The notes beneath the pieces are model-generated. The model saw only the letters and a list, made by a program, of their open reading frames with translations, made no database searches and was not told the origin of the DNA. DNA of 33,534 nucleotides from Duganella lactea (GTDB lineage Bacteria > Pseudomonadota > Gammaproteobacteria > Burkholderiales > Burkholderiaceae_D). The stretch spans positions 1 through 33,534 of the forward strand of contig NZ_WWCP01000048.1 in NCBI RefSeq assembly GCF_009857505.1. Direction: 5' to 3'. The position numbers and the translations under genes are program-made. Below, in pieces: positions 7,814-16,510 of the stretch; the first letter of the stretch is position 1, and every line of letters begins with the position of its first letter.

Positions 7814-7963
7814 TTTTAATCCTTCAAGACGGAGCGAGACTATTTCAATAACCCGCTATTTTAAAGGATTTACGCCAGCCCTACTGTAAAACGGCGCTTT
7901 TATCACGCAAATGGCCGATTTCCACCGACGCCGCATGGCAATCCTGCAAACATTGTCGCGCGC

Positions 7964-8593
7964 TCAGGCCGCGCCGAGCGACACCATGCGCTCGACGTAG
8001 CGGGCGATCAGGTCGATTTCCAGGTTGACCTTGGCGCCGACGGCCAGATGCTTCAGCGTGGTGACGGCGATGGTGTGCGGAATCAGGTTGATCGAGAACT
8101 GGCACACCAGATCGGCGCCGGCGCCGAGATCGCTGATGCGATTGACCGTCAGCGACACGCCGTTGACCACGATCGAGCCCTTGTAGGCCAGGAACTTGGC
8201 CAGATCGTGCGGCGCTTCCACCACCAGCTCCCACGACTCGCCCACCGGCTCGAACTTGCGCACCACGCCCAGACCATCGACGTGGCCGGACACCAGGTGG
8301 CCGCCGAGACGCTCATTCAAGGTCAGCGCTTTTTCCAGATTCACTTCGGTCAGCGTGTCGAGGCCGACGGTCTTGTTCAGACTCTCGCGCGAGACATCGA
8401 CGCGGAAGTTGGTGGCGTCCTTTTCGATAACGGTCATGCAGGCGCCGTTGATGGCGATCGAGTCGCCCAGGTTGACGTCGGCCAGTGGCAAGCCGCCGGC
8501 ATGGATGTCCAGGCGCACGCCCGCGAACGAGCCGCCTTCGAGCGGCTTCACCGATTCAATTTTGCCGACAGCGGCGACGATACCAGTAAACAT
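7964..8593 (-). CDS. ribE: Riboflavin synthase alpha subunit
   Basis: It dismutates two molecules of 6,7-dimethyl-8-ribityllumazine to riboflavin. The 209 aa chain has the two homologous barrel repeats of the family: repeat 1 begins MFTGIVAAVGKIE and contains NLGDSIAINGACMTV; repeat 2 contains RLGGHLVSGHVDG, KGSIVVNGVSLTV and SINLIPHT. The length matches E. coli RibE/RibC (213 aa). Its AGGA ribosome site (TTAGGAAAAACTATG) overlaps the ribD stop codon, which suggests translational coupling. About 150 bases separate it from ribBA, without an FMN riboswitch. Confidence 0.96.
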   Translation of the reverse strand: MFTGIVAAVGKIESVKPLEGGSFAGVRLDIHAGGLPLADVNLGDSIAINGACMTVIEKDATNFRVDVSRESLNKTVGLDTLTEVNLEKALTLNERLGGHLVSGHVDGLGVVRKFEPVGESWELVVEAPHDLAKFLAYKGSIVVNGVSLTVNRISDLGAGADLVCQFSINLIPHTIAVTTLKHLAVGAKVNLEIDLIARYVERMVSLGAA

Positions 8594-8601
8594 AGTTTTT
8601 C

Positions 8602-9696
8602 CTAATGAGTGAATCGGGCAAGGATGCGCAGATCTTCACCGATCTGCTTCACCTCGTGAAATTTCAACAACTTCCTGTCCGTCAGGTCGGTCAGCGCCGG
8701 CAAAGCGAACATGCCTTGCGCGTCACCGATCAGCGACGGGGCCAGATAAACCAGCAGCTCATCGACGCAGCCTTCACGAATCAGCGAGCCATTCAGATTG
8801 CCGCCGGCTTCGACGTGCAGTTCGTTGATCTGACGGCGCCCCAGCTCGCGCATCAACGCCGGCAGGTCCACCTTGCCGGCCGCGTTGGGCAGCAGCATGA
8901 CGTCGTGGCCGGCGGCGGCCAGCGCCGCCTCCTTCTCCGGGTTGCCGACGGCGGCGGCGATCCACGTCCCGCCCCCCACCAATATCTTGGCGGACAGGTC
9001 AATATCAAGCTGGCTGTCGACCACGATGCGGCGCGGCTGACGCGGCGTCTCGATGGCGCGCACGTTCAATTGCGGATCATCTGCCTTGACGGTGCCGATG
9101 CCGGTCAGGATGGCGCAGGCCCGAGCGCGCCAATGATGGCCGTCGGCGCGCGCCTCCGGCCCGGTGATCCACTGGCTGACACCGTTATGCAGCGCCGTCA
9201 TGCCATCCAGGCTGGCGGCGGTTTTCATGCGCACCCACGGCAGGCCGCGCGTCATGCGCGAGAAGAAGCCGATATTCAATTCATACGCCTGCTCGGCCAG
9301 CAGGCCGACGCTGGTCGCTATGCCATGCGCGGCCAGCTTGGCCATGCCCTGCCCCGCCACCAGCGGATTCGGATCCTCCATCGCCGCCACCACGCGGCCG
9401 AGGCCGGCGCGCACCAGCGCGTCCGAGCATGGCGGCGTGCGGCCGTGGTGGTTGCACGGCTCCAGCGTCACATAGGCGGTGGCGCCGCGCACATCGTGGC
9501 CGCGCGCCTGGGCTTCCTTCAGCGCCTGGATCTCGGCGTGGTCGCTGCCCGCCTGCTGCGTCACGCCGGCGCCGATGACCATGCCATCGCGCACGATCAC
9601 GCAGCCGATGTGCGGATTCGGCGCCGTGGTGTACAGCCCCCTGGCCGCCCACGCTAGCGCCAGCGTCATGCCCTCCAGATCGTTCCTGATGTCCAC
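8602..9696 (-). CDS. ribD: Bifunctional pyrimidine deaminase/reductase of riboflavin synthesis
   Basis: It deaminates and then reduces the GTP-derived pyrimidine in two early steps of riboflavin synthesis. The zinc deaminase domain lies at about residues 8-150: HAE (53-55) and PCNHHGRTPPC supply the zinc ligands (H53, C81, C90) and proton-shuttle E55. The reductase domain follows (WVRMKTAASLDGMTA, GIGTVKADDPQLNVR, LHVEAGGNLNGSLI). I chose the GTG at 9696 because AGGA lies six bases before it and the 364 aa product matches E. coli RibD (367 aa). An in-frame ATG at 9726 would add ten residues but overlaps a TATAAT-like sequence and lacks a ribosome site. Confidence 0.95.
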   Translation of the reverse strand: MDIRNDLEGMTLALAWAARGLYTTAPNPHIGCVIVRDGMVIGAGVTQQAGSDHAEIQALKEAQARGHDVRGATAYVTLEPCNHHGRTPPCSDALVRAGLGRVVAAMEDPNPLVAGQGMAKLAAHGIATSVGLLAEQAYELNIGFFSRMTRGLPWVRMKTAASLDGMTALHNGVSQWITGPEARADGHHWRARACAILTGIGTVKADDPQLNVRAIETPRQPRRIVVDSQLDIDLSAKILVGGGTWIAAAVGNPEKEAALAAAGHDVMLLPNAAGKVDLPALMRELGRRQINELHVEAGGNLNGSLIREGCVDELLVYLAPSLIGDAQGMFALPALTDLTDRKLLKFHEVKQIGEDLRILARFTH

Positions 9697-9739
9697 GTTA
9701 TTCCTGCTGAATTGGTTTCGCGACATTATAAAGGCTAGT

Positions 9740-10294
9740 TCAATCGCTTGCGCCGGCGCAGTCCGCCCCCTCCACGGCGGGATCGCAGACGCGGACGCGG
9801 CCAAGCATGTTGATGATGATGTTGCGGGCCTTGTCGCCCTGCTTGAGCGACAGCGTGCCCCAGCGGGCGGTCAGGCTGCTGGCGGCGCTGCAGGTGCGGC
9901 CGGCGGCGTTGTAGGCGACATAGGTTGGCGCATTGCCGGAGGTGAATCGGGAGGTGACGCGGATATCGTCGCGCAGCGGATCGTGACGGAACAGCAGCGG
10001 TTCGCCGGCGTCCGGACGGCGATTGCCGTTGCGGTCGATAAAAACGGCCCAGCCGCTGCGCCAGTCGGTGCCGGCGGTGTCAAGCGGCGCCATCAGCACT
10101 TTGCCGCCATGGGCGATGGCTTGGGAGCGGGTCAGGTCCAGCGCCGCCAGCAGGTCATTCACCGCCGCTTGCAAGCGCAGCCGCTGCAGCGACTGTTGAA
10201 AAGCCGGCGCGGCGACGCCAAGCAGTATCGCGGCCAGCACCAGCCCGATCAACAGTTCGATCAGCGTGAGGCCGGCGCGGCGGCGGCGGTTCAT
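9740..10294 (-). CDS. fimT: FimT/FimU-type minor pseudopilin (GspH family)
   Basis: This predicted minor pilin helps prime type IV pilus assembly. It has the type III signal: a short basic leader, RRRRAG cleaved before LTLIELLIGLVLAAIL, with E5 of the mature protein and the hydrophobic helix. A GspH/FimT-like C-terminal domain follows (about residues 45-184) with TRSQAIAHGGKV and WAVFIDRNGNR, both family-typical. A C-terminal cysteine pair is present. The ATG at 10294 overlaps the preceding pilE stop (ATGA). ribD begins a few tens of bases downstream in the same direction. Confidence 0.88.
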   Translation of the reverse strand: MNRRRRAGLTLIELLIGLVLAAILLGVAAPAFQQSLQRLRLQAAVNDLLAALDLTRSQAIAHGGKVLMAPLDTAGTDWRSGWAVFIDRNGNRRPDAGEPLLFRHDPLRDDIRVTSRFTSGNAPTYVAYNAAGRTCSAASSLTARWGTLSLKQGDKARNIIINMLGRVRVCDPAVEGADCAGASD

Positions 10295-10737
10295 GGCCAG
10301 CACCCCATGGCGGGACCGGTGGCCAGGCGCACACCGGTGCTGGTCAGCTTGAGCGTGCGGCAGTCCGCATCGGCGAAGCGGCTATCCACCCGCCCGGTAC
10401 CGGGCGTGGCGACGATCTGGATGCACTGCGCGATCGGCTCGTCATCGCAGGCCCGGCCTTCCAGCTCGTAGGCGCTGGTTTTTGGGTTGCCGCCGCTCCA
10501 CCATTGGAAATGACGCGCTTCCGGCTCGGTGGCGCCGGCGGAGAAGGCGATGTATTGATTGTGCTGCGTGTGAAAGCGCTCCTGCTGCATCATCAACTTT
10601 AGCAGCGCCGATTGCGCCTCGTTGCGGCGCGTGCGGATCACATGCTGCTGATAAGCCGGCAACGCCTGCGACGCCAGCACGGCCACGATGACCAGCACCA
10701 CCGCCAGCTCAATCAGGCTGAATCCCCGGCGTTTCAT
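10291..10737 (-). CDS. pilE: PilE-like minor type IV pilin
   Basis: This is a minor pilin of the prepilin tip complex. The 148 aa protein has leader MKRRG, cleavage before FSLIELAVVLVIVAVLA with the conserved E5, then a globular domain with ALPAYQQHVIRTRRNEAQ, typical of PilE/ComP-like pilins, and cysteine pairs (ACDDEPIAQC, DC..GC near the end) that may form the pilin disulphide loops. Its ATG overlaps the pilY1 stop (ATGA) and its own stop overlaps the fimT start, indicating a coupled operon. Confidence 0.9.
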   Translation of the reverse strand: MKRRGFSLIELAVVLVIVAVLASQALPAYQQHVIRTRRNEAQSALLKLMMQQERFHTQHNQYIAFSAGATEPEARHFQWWSGGNPKTSAYELEGRACDDEPIAQCIQIVATPGTGRVDSRFADADCRTLKLTSTGVRLATGPAMGCWP

Positions 10738-12590
10738 TTTGCGGCCTCGTGCAATTCACGCCAGTTGGCGATTTCACGCCAACTGAGACGCCCCACGCGG
10801 CGCGTCGCTTTCACGCTGCCGGCGGCGACAATCAACCCTCCGGCGCCGATCTGCGCCACAGCGTAATTCTTTTCCTGCCGAATCCGTCCCAACGCATCGC
10901 GCGTGCTGACCGCCATGGCCGGCGACAGCAGCAAGGGCGAAGGCGCATAGTCGGGCAACATGGCGCCAACCATCGCCTCGCCGCCCGGCAAACGCGCGAT
11001 GAAGTTGCCATCGTCCGGCAAACCGGACAGCACGCTCAGCGCATAGCTGCGGCTGCGCGTCGGACTGCACAGATCCGCACCCGGCAGCACGGTGTTAAAC
11101 AGCACGGCGCCGTCGGCCAGGATGCCGGCCTGGGTGCTGCGCTCTCTGGGCTCGGTGAAGTCGATAAACCAGCCTTTGCTGCCAGGCTCCATGGCCAGAT
11201 CACCGCCATCCATGAATCGTCGCGTCAACTGGCTGCGACCGCTGATGACGTCGTGAAGATTGTCGATCAGAGCGTAGTAAGACTGCTGCGACGTGCTGGC
11301 GCGGTCCGCCGTTTCAATCAGTTGCCCGGTGCCGAACAGAATCATGTAGACGCCATCGCGACCATAGGCCAGCAGCGGCATTTCCGTGATCGGCTGATGC
11401 TTGCCGCTGGCGTCGCGCGCGGCAAACAGTTTATCGACCGCCCACGGTGCGCCGCCGCTGAAATCGAAGCGCCACAAATTACCATCCAGGTCGCCCGCGT
11501 AGCCATAGCGCAGCACACCGTCGCTGTCGTTGAGCAGCACCGGCGCGCTCAGCGCACCAGGATGCGTCTTGATGCGGTAGTAGTTGGCATTAAGCAGCCA
11601 ACCTTCGCCCCTGGGTTTATCAAGCGCCAGCAGGAACAAGGCGCCATCGTGCGCATTGAGCCCATTGGCCACCACCGCGAAACGCCGATACACATCCTTG
11701 CTGACACGCACATTAGCGATGTGCGGCGGCGTGATGACATTGCCGATCAGCGGATCGTCGCGGCCGGTGAACTCCCACAGCACGCCCCGCCCCTCGGCAA
11801 AGCGCGCCGGATCGGCCACATCCAGTGCGAACACGCCTGTCGCGCCACCGCCCATGGCGGAGACAAGCGTGCCGCCACTGATGCTTGCGGGACCGTCCAC
11901 GTAGGCGCGATGCACATAGGCCGGATTGCTCAACTGATGCAGATGTGCGATCAGCGCGTCCGGCACGTAGGCGAACAGTTCGATACCGGTTATGGCGTCA
12001 AAGGCATGCAACATGCCGTCATTGGCGCCAAGATAGACCGCCGCGCGTTTGCCAGGCTGGCTGTTGTAGACCGGCGTGCTATGAACCGCGTCGCCCAGGA
12101 CACTGCTGCGTCGCCGAAATGGCGCGCCCTCCAGCGAGCGCTCGCCGCGCAGATACGCCACGCGCTGCTCGCCGACGCCGCCCCCGGCGTTCAACAACGC
12201 TTGCTGCGCGGATGATAGCGACGGCCATACAAACGGCACCATGTCCAGCGCCCCATCCGGCTGAATGACGGCCGTGTAGATTTGCCGCAGCGCCGGCGTC
12301 GGCATAGGCGGGCTGTCCGCCGAGCCGGTAAGGATGGCGCCAGCGTCCCACGCCAGCTTGCCACTCGCCCCACCTGTCGCTCCCGGAGCCAGCACATAAC
12401 GCGAGAAATGGCCGCCCCAATCGCCGATATTGATCGCGGCCTGATACAAATCGCCACTATCCAGCAGCACAGGCCCGTTCGCTTTGCCTGTCTTACACGC
12501 AGCCACCACCGGCAAGCTGTCGATCTTCACCTGTGCCAGCGAGGCCGACGCCACGCAGCTGACCAGCGCCATCATCACGATCTTTTTCAT
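10734..12590 (-). CDS. pilY1: Short PilY1-type pilus tip/assembly protein
   Basis: PilY1 sits at the type IV pilus tip or outer membrane and controls extension and retraction. This 618 aa form starts with a signal peptide (MKKIVMMALVSCVASASLA) and consists mainly of the C-terminal beta-propeller: RRSSVLGDAVHSTPVY, VYLGANDGMLHAFDA, WEFTGRDDPLIGNV and AGDLDGNLWRFDF are PilY1 signatures. P. aeruginosa PilY1 is about 1160 aa, so the N-terminal von Willebrand-like half is missing. The calcium loop preceding YAGDL reads LNDSDGVLR, where the family has Asp at the first and ninth positions; here they are Leu and Arg. ATGA overlaps join it to pilX and pilE. Confidence 0.92.
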   Translation of the reverse strand: MKKIVMMALVSCVASASLAQVKIDSLPVVAACKTGKANGPVLLDSGDLYQAAINIGDWGGHFSRYVLAPGATGGASGKLAWDAGAILTGSADSPPMPTPALRQIYTAVIQPDGALDMVPFVWPSLSSAQQALLNAGGGVGEQRVAYLRGERSLEGAPFRRRSSVLGDAVHSTPVYNSQPGKRAAVYLGANDGMLHAFDAITGIELFAYVPDALIAHLHQLSNPAYVHRAYVDGPASISGGTLVSAMGGGATGVFALDVADPARFAEGRGVLWEFTGRDDPLIGNVITPPHIANVRVSKDVYRRFAVVANGLNAHDGALFLLALDKPRGEGWLLNANYYRIKTHPGALSAPVLLNDSDGVLRYGYAGDLDGNLWRFDFSGGAPWAVDKLFAARDASGKHQPITEMPLLAYGRDGVYMILFGTGQLIETADRASTSQQSYYALIDNLHDVISGRSQLTRRFMDGGDLAMEPGSKGWFIDFTEPRERSTQAGILADGAVLFNTVLPGADLCSPTRSRSYALSVLSGLPDDGNFIARLPGGEAMVGAMLPDYAPSPLLLSPAMAVSTRDALGRIRQEKNYAVAQIGAGGLIVAAGSVKATRRVGRLSWREIANWRELHEAAK

Positions 12591-13171
12591 GGCGTCCCCT
12601 CCGGCTTGCTGAACACGCTTTGCAAGACCACCTCCGTCTCGGGCCGCGCGCCGAAACCGATGACGCTGACCCGGTAGCAATACCGCAGCGCGGCGCCGGC
12701 CGACGCATCGTCACCGGGTTGATGGCACGCCATGCGCTCGATCAGATAACGCGGCTTCTTGAACGGCAAGAAGCCCTCCCCCGTCGGCATGGCGGACGCG
12801 GTGTACGCGCCATGCGCCACCGTGCACGCGCCGCCATCCTCCGCGCCGGACAAATCGACCACCTTCCACACCGGCGACGCCGTCCCGGCAGATTTCACGC
12901 GCAGGCCAGCGCCACCCGCGCCGCATTTTTCGGCAAAGCCCTCGCCCCCCTCGAACGCCGCGCGGCGCGCCGGATCGGTGCTGTCTTGAATATCGCGTTC
13001 CGCATCCATCAAGCCATCCTCCGCCGCCGCCAACGCAACGTCCCGGTCGCGCTCGCCGCGTGCCGCCTTCTCGCCCTGCAAGGCCAACCGCGCCGCCGAA
13101 GCGCCCAGCAGCATCACCATGATCAGCAGCATCAGGCTGACCAACAACGCAATCCCCCGCTGCCGACGCAT
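12587..13171 (-). CDS. pilX: PilX-type minor pilin
   Basis: This is a minor pilin of the assembly-initiating complex. The 194 aa protein starts MRRQRGIALLVSLMLLIMV, with the class III leader cleaved before G/I-A-L-L-V and a long hydrophobic helix. Like other PilX proteins it lacks the usual E5 and continues with LALQGEKAARGERDRDVA and AAEDGLMDAERDI, a segment typical of PilX N-terminal domains. It carries several cysteines in the globular part. The stop codon overlaps the pilY1 start (ATGA), and pilW ends three bases before its ATG. Confidence 0.9.
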   Translation of the reverse strand: MRRQRGIALLVSLMLLIMVMLLGASAARLALQGEKAARGERDRDVALAAAEDGLMDAERDIQDSTDPARRAAFEGGEGFAEKCGAGGAGLRVKSAGTASPVWKVVDLSGAEDGGACTVAHGAYTASAMPTGEGFLPFKKPRYLIERMACHQPGDDASAGAALRYCYRVSVIGFGARPETEVVLQSVFSKPEGTP

Positions 13172-13174
13172 GAT

Positions 13175-14026
13175 TCACCCATCCCGATTCCGCAACGCCA
13201 CCGTCATGCTGAACACGCGCCGCGCCCGCAGGCGCTCCGCCGGCGGCATCAATCCTTCATCCACGCGCACGCCCACATCTTCCGGATGCGCGTCCGCATA
13301 GGCGGGGCCAAACAGATCGAACCGCCCCGCCACCGTATCCGCGCGTGAGTTGACGGTGCCGCGCAGCAGCAAGGCCAGCTTCACGCTGGCGACACGCTGC
13401 CACGCGGCGGCCGCCGTTACCGCCGTCGCGTTCAGATAGGTATTGGGCACACCGTCCAGCGGCGTATCGAGGTCAACGCCATACAGCACCTGAAACGAAT
13501 CGACACCACCAACCACGGCATCGGCACCCCAGCCAGCCGCGCCGCGATATTTACAGCGCAACTCCGCCTCGCCGCCGGCATCGGCGGCAACGTAAAAAAT
13601 GCTCCAGCCGCGCACCCCGGCGGGCACCGCAAAGCCGCCGCAGTTGATGCTGGCGTCATCGTCGGCGCCGGCGAATCGCAAGGCCAGCACATCACTGCCA
13701 TGCGCCACCGCCGGCCAGGGCGCGTCGATGCCTTCACCAGCGCGGCTGATGCTGGCGGCATCCAACCCGGCCACCGACGCCGACGCCAACTCGGGCGGCA
13801 CCGCGTCACCATCCCAGTCCACGTAAGCGCCCTGACGAATCGACTGCGCCATGACCGACATCGCATAACGGCCGCCGTCGGCAAGCCAGACGTTATCGCT
13901 GTGGTTGCGGTAGTTGCCGCCGGACGCGACCAGCAAGCCACCGGCCAGCAACGTCACCAGCAGACCCAGCGCCATGGCGATCAGGAACTCCGCCATGCCC
14001 CAGCCATCGCTTTGCGCGGGTTTCAT
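13175..14026 (-). CDS. pilW: PilW-type minor pilin
   Basis: This 283 aa predicted minor pilin starts MKPAQSDGWGMAEFLIAMAL. The prepilin leader ends at G and the mature N-terminus is MAEFLIAMALGLLVTLLAGG, with E3 instead of the usual E5, a spacing seen in some PilW proteins. It is followed by DGGRYAMSVMAQSIRQGAY, a characteristic PilW segment, and a large beta-rich domain with VDSFQVLYGVD near residue 190. The start at 14026 overlaps the pilV stop (ATGA). Upstream in-frame codons belong to an antisense-like extension with no start signal. Confidence 0.88.
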   Translation of the reverse strand: MKPAQSDGWGMAEFLIAMALGLLVTLLAGGLLVASGGNYRNHSDNVWLADGGRYAMSVMAQSIRQGAYVDWDGDAVPPELASASVAGLDAASISRAGEGIDAPWPAVAHGSDVLALRFAGADDDASINCGGFAVPAGVRGWSIFYVAADAGGEAELRCKYRGAAGWGADAVVGGVDSFQVLYGVDLDTPLDGVPNTYLNATAVTAAAAWQRVASVKLALLLRGTVNSRADTVAGRFDLFGPAYADAHPEDVGVRVDEGLMPPAERLRARRVFSMTVALRNRDG

Positions 14027-14559
14027 GGCGACCTCCCCACCACCATCGCGACGCCAGGTGGATGGGCGCCTTCGGCGTCGACCGATGCCGTGCCGTCCGG
14101 GCGCTTGCCGCGCCAGCCAACTTTGACCACCACGGGCGCGGCCGCGCCGCCGCTGCAGTCCCAGCGCAGCTTGCCGCCGCTCCACAGACCGGCATCGCGG
14201 CACACCAGCACGCGGCCGCCTGGCAGGTTCTGGCTGGTCTGCACCTTGGCGTCATACAAATCGGCAAACGCCAGCTGCGCCGCGTCGCAAGCATCGCCAT
14301 GACACAAGGCCGATGGCGCGGCTGGCGACGGTTCGGCCAGCGCATCGTAATTCAGCGTGAGATAGGTGGAGAATTGCGCCGGATTGGCGCGCATGCGTTC
14401 GGCGAGCGACACCGCCAGTTGCGTCGCCTGCGACAGCAGCACTGCCTGATGCCGCGCGCGCAGCGCTCCCAGTTGCAAGCCCACGCCGCCGATGACGCCG
14501 AGGGCGAGCACCAGCACCGCGATCAGAATTTCCAGCAAGGTAGAGCCGCGTGCGCGCAT
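14023..14559 (-). CDS. pilV: PilV-type minor pilin
   Basis: This is the first gene of the minor-pilin operon. The 178 aa protein starts MRARGSTLLEILIAVLVLAL: leader MRARG, then STLLEILIAVLVLALGVIGG with the conserved E5. The next segment, LQLGALRARHQAVLLSQATQ and LAVSLAERMRANP, is typical of PilV proteins. The ATG at 14559 is preceded by GGAGG with six bases spacing, so the upstream in-frame TTG is not needed. It lies 93 bases after the nrdR stop and is the probable entry point of a pilVWX-Y1-E-fimT transcript. Confidence 0.9.
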   Translation of the reverse strand: MRARGSTLLEILIAVLVLALGVIGGVGLQLGALRARHQAVLLSQATQLAVSLAERMRANPAQFSTYLTLNYDALAEPSPAAPSALCHGDACDAAQLAFADLYDAKVQTSQNLPGGRVLVCRDAGLWSGGKLRWDCSGGAAAPVVVKVGWRGKRPDGTASVDAEGAHPPGVAMVVGRSP

Positions 14560-14652
14560 GGCACACCTCCGCAAGTCGGGGAGACTGCGTCAGAAGTTAG
14601 CAGCGGCTAAAGCAGAGAATATGATGTGTATCAAACGTGTGCCAGCAGTGCG

Positions 14653-15108
14653 CTAGCTTTTCTTGCCGGCTTCGGCAATCGCATCCTGGAACTCGGCCAG
14701 GTCTTCAAAGTTTTTGTAGACCGAAGCAAAACGGATGTAAGCGACCGTGTCGAGGCGCTTCAGTTCCTGCATCACCAGCTCGCCGATGTAGCCGGTGTCG
14801 ACTTCGCGCTTGCCGCTGGTCAGCAGCTTTTCTTCAATCGACGCAATGGCCGCGTCTACCGCCGGCGCGGCGACCGGGCGCTTGCGCAAGGCCAGCTCCA
14901 GGCTGCCACGCAGCTTGGAACTGGCGTATTCGGTACGGCTGCCGTTCTTCTTGACCACATACGGCATCATCAACTCGATACGCTCATATGTGGTAAATCG
15001 TTTATCACATTTACCGCAACGCCGACGCCGGCGAATAGCATCCCCTTCCTCGGATACGCGCGTATCGAGAACCTGGGTATCTTCATGCTGGCAGAACGGA
15101 CATTTCAT
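14653..15108 (-). CDS. nrdR: Transcriptional repressor NrdR
   Basis: NrdR senses ATP/dATP and represses ribonucleotide reductase genes. The 151 aa protein has an N-terminal zinc ribbon with C3, C6, C31 and C34 (MKCPFCQHEDTQVLDTR, RRCGKCDKRFTTYER), the basic DNA-contacting RRRRR in between, and an ATP-cone domain at about 49-139 starting VVKKNGSRTEY. The length and sequence are canonical. It follows glyA in the same direction, 57 bases apart, with a small inverted repeat in the gap. Confidence 0.97.
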   Translation of the reverse strand: MKCPFCQHEDTQVLDTRVSEEGDAIRRRRRCGKCDKRFTTYERIELMMPYVVKKNGSRTEYASSKLRGSLELALRKRPVAAPAVDAAIASIEEKLLTSGKREVDTGYIGELVMQELKRLDTVAYIRFASVYKNFEDLAEFQDAIAEAGKKS

Positions 15109-15128
15109 ATCAACGCAAACCTTCGTTA

Positions 15129-15158
15129 GCGTCGTCCCGGCTTACACCGGAACGACGC
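15129..15158. repeat. REP-like 12-bp inverted repeat between glyA and nrdR
   Basis: GCGTCGTCCCGG and CCGGAACGACGC form a hairpin with one mismatch around a six-base loop. It lacks a T run, so it is more likely a REP-type palindrome or mRNA 3' stabiliser than a strong terminator. Confidence 0.6.
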
Positions 15159-15165
15159 GTGTTAC

Positions 15166-16413
15166 TTACTTGGCGTAGACAGGGAACTTGTCAGCCAGCA
15201 CCTTCACCGCCGCCTTCACGCGCTCGATGGTGGCCGCGTCATGCGGGTTGTCCAGCACGTCGGCGATCAGATTGCCGACTTGTTCCGCTTCCGCTTCGCC
15301 GAAACCACGGGTGGTCATCGCCGGCGAGCCCAGGCGAATACCGGAGGTCACGAAAGGCTTCTGCGGATCGTTCGGAATGCCGTTCTTGTTGGTGGTGATG
15401 TGCGCCGAACCGAGGATCGCTTCCGCTTCCTTGCCGGTCAGATTCTTCGGACGCAGGTCCACCAGCATCACGTGCGACTCGGTGCCGCCGGACACGATGC
15501 GCAGACCGCGCTTGATCAGGGTTTTGGCCAGCACGTCGGCGTTCTTCACCACTTGCTGCTGGTATTCCTTGAACGCGGGCTGCAGCGCTTCCTGGAAGGC
15601 CACGGCCTTGCCGGCGATCACGTGCATCAGCGGGCCGCCCTGGATGCCAGGGAAGATGGCCGAGTTGATGATTTTCTCGTGTTCAGCCTTCATCAGGATG
15701 ATGCCGCCGCGTGGGCCGCGCAGCGATTTGTGCGTGGTCGAGGTCACGAAGTCGGCGTGCGGCACCGGATTCGGATACAGGCCGGCGGCGATCAGGCCGG
15801 CGTAGTGGGCCATGTCGACCATGAAGTACGCGCCCACCGCTTTGGCGACGGCGGCGAAACGCTCGAAGTCGATCTTTTTCGAGAACGCCGAGGCGCCGGC
15901 GATGATCAGCTTCGGCTTGTGTTCCTTGGCCAGCGCTTCCATGGCGACGTAGTCGATGTCCTCTTCGGCGGTCAGGCCGTAGGACACCACGTTGAACCAT
16001 TTGCCGGACATGTTCAGCGGCATGCCGTGGGTCAGGTGGCCGCCTTCCGCCAGCGACATGCCCATGATGGTGTCGCCCGGCTTGAGCACGGCGAAGAACA
16101 CGCCCTGGTTGGCCTGCGAGCCCGAGTTGGGCTGGACGTTGGCGGCTTCGGCGCCGAACAGTTTTTTAACGCGGTCGATCGCCAGTTGCTCGACGACGTC
16201 CACGTACTCGCAGCCACCGTAGTAGCGCTTGCCTGGATAGCCTTCGGCGTATTTATTGGTCAGTTGCGAACCTTGCGCTTCCATGACGGCCGGCGAAGTG
16301 TAGTTTTCCGACGCGATCAGCTCGATGTGATCGTGCTGGCGGGTGTTTTCGTTTTGAATGGCGCCGAACAGCTCTGGGTCTACGCTGGCGAGGGTGTGAT
16401 CTTTTGCGAACAT
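15166..16413 (-). CDS. glyA: Serine hydroxymethyltransferase
   Basis: This PLP enzyme converts serine and tetrahydrofolate to glycine and 5,10-methylene-THF, the main source of one-carbon units. The 415 aa protein matches the family length (E. coli 417). Motifs: HIELIASENYTSPAV, the PLP-binding lysine in TSTTHKSLRGPRGG (K229, the same number as in E. coli), MVDMAHYAGLIAAG and the C-terminal GFGEAEAEQV. The ATG at 16413 is preceded by GGAG at seven bases. Its long leader contains a ZTP-type riboswitch. An in-frame ATG 31 codons upstream exists (16506) but has no ribosome site. Confidence 0.97.
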   Translation of the reverse strand: MFAKDHTLASVDPELFGAIQNENTRQHDHIELIASENYTSPAVMEAQGSQLTNKYAEGYPGKRYYGGCEYVDVVEQLAIDRVKKLFGAEAANVQPNSGSQANQGVFFAVLKPGDTIMGMSLAEGGHLTHGMPLNMSGKWFNVVSYGLTAEEDIDYVAMEALAKEHKPKLIIAGASAFSKKIDFERFAAVAKAVGAYFMVDMAHYAGLIAAGLYPNPVPHADFVTSTTHKSLRGPRGGIILMKAEHEKIINSAIFPGIQGGPLMHVIAGKAVAFQEALQPAFKEYQQQVVKNADVLAKTLIKRGLRIVSGGTESHVMLVDLRPKNLTGKEAEAILGSAHITTNKNGIPNDPQKPFVTSGIRLGSPAMTTRGFGEAEAEQVGNLIADVLDNPHDAATIERVKAAVKVLADKFPVYAK

Positions 16414-16510
16414 GAAAAAACTCCAATCGATTGAGTATTTTGTTACTGGCAGTTGGATCGAATGAGAGAAGCCATAGCGGACCGGCAGCCTCTTCGTGCT
16501 TTCCATCGAG

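Noticed and set aside
7814..7963. FMN riboswitch before ribBA
   Set aside because: The gap was read on the minus strand for the conserved FMN element blocks (AGGGGC..., ACCGGCGGT, AGCCCGCGAG); none is present.
10749..12215. Plus-strand frame (488 codons) opposite pilY1
   Set aside because: Composition is that of an antisense shadow and it lacks any domain signal.
15241..16434. Long plus-strand frame (397 codons) opposite glyA
   Set aside because: His/Arg/Gly-rich shadow of a canonical serine hydroxymethyltransferase; no family features.
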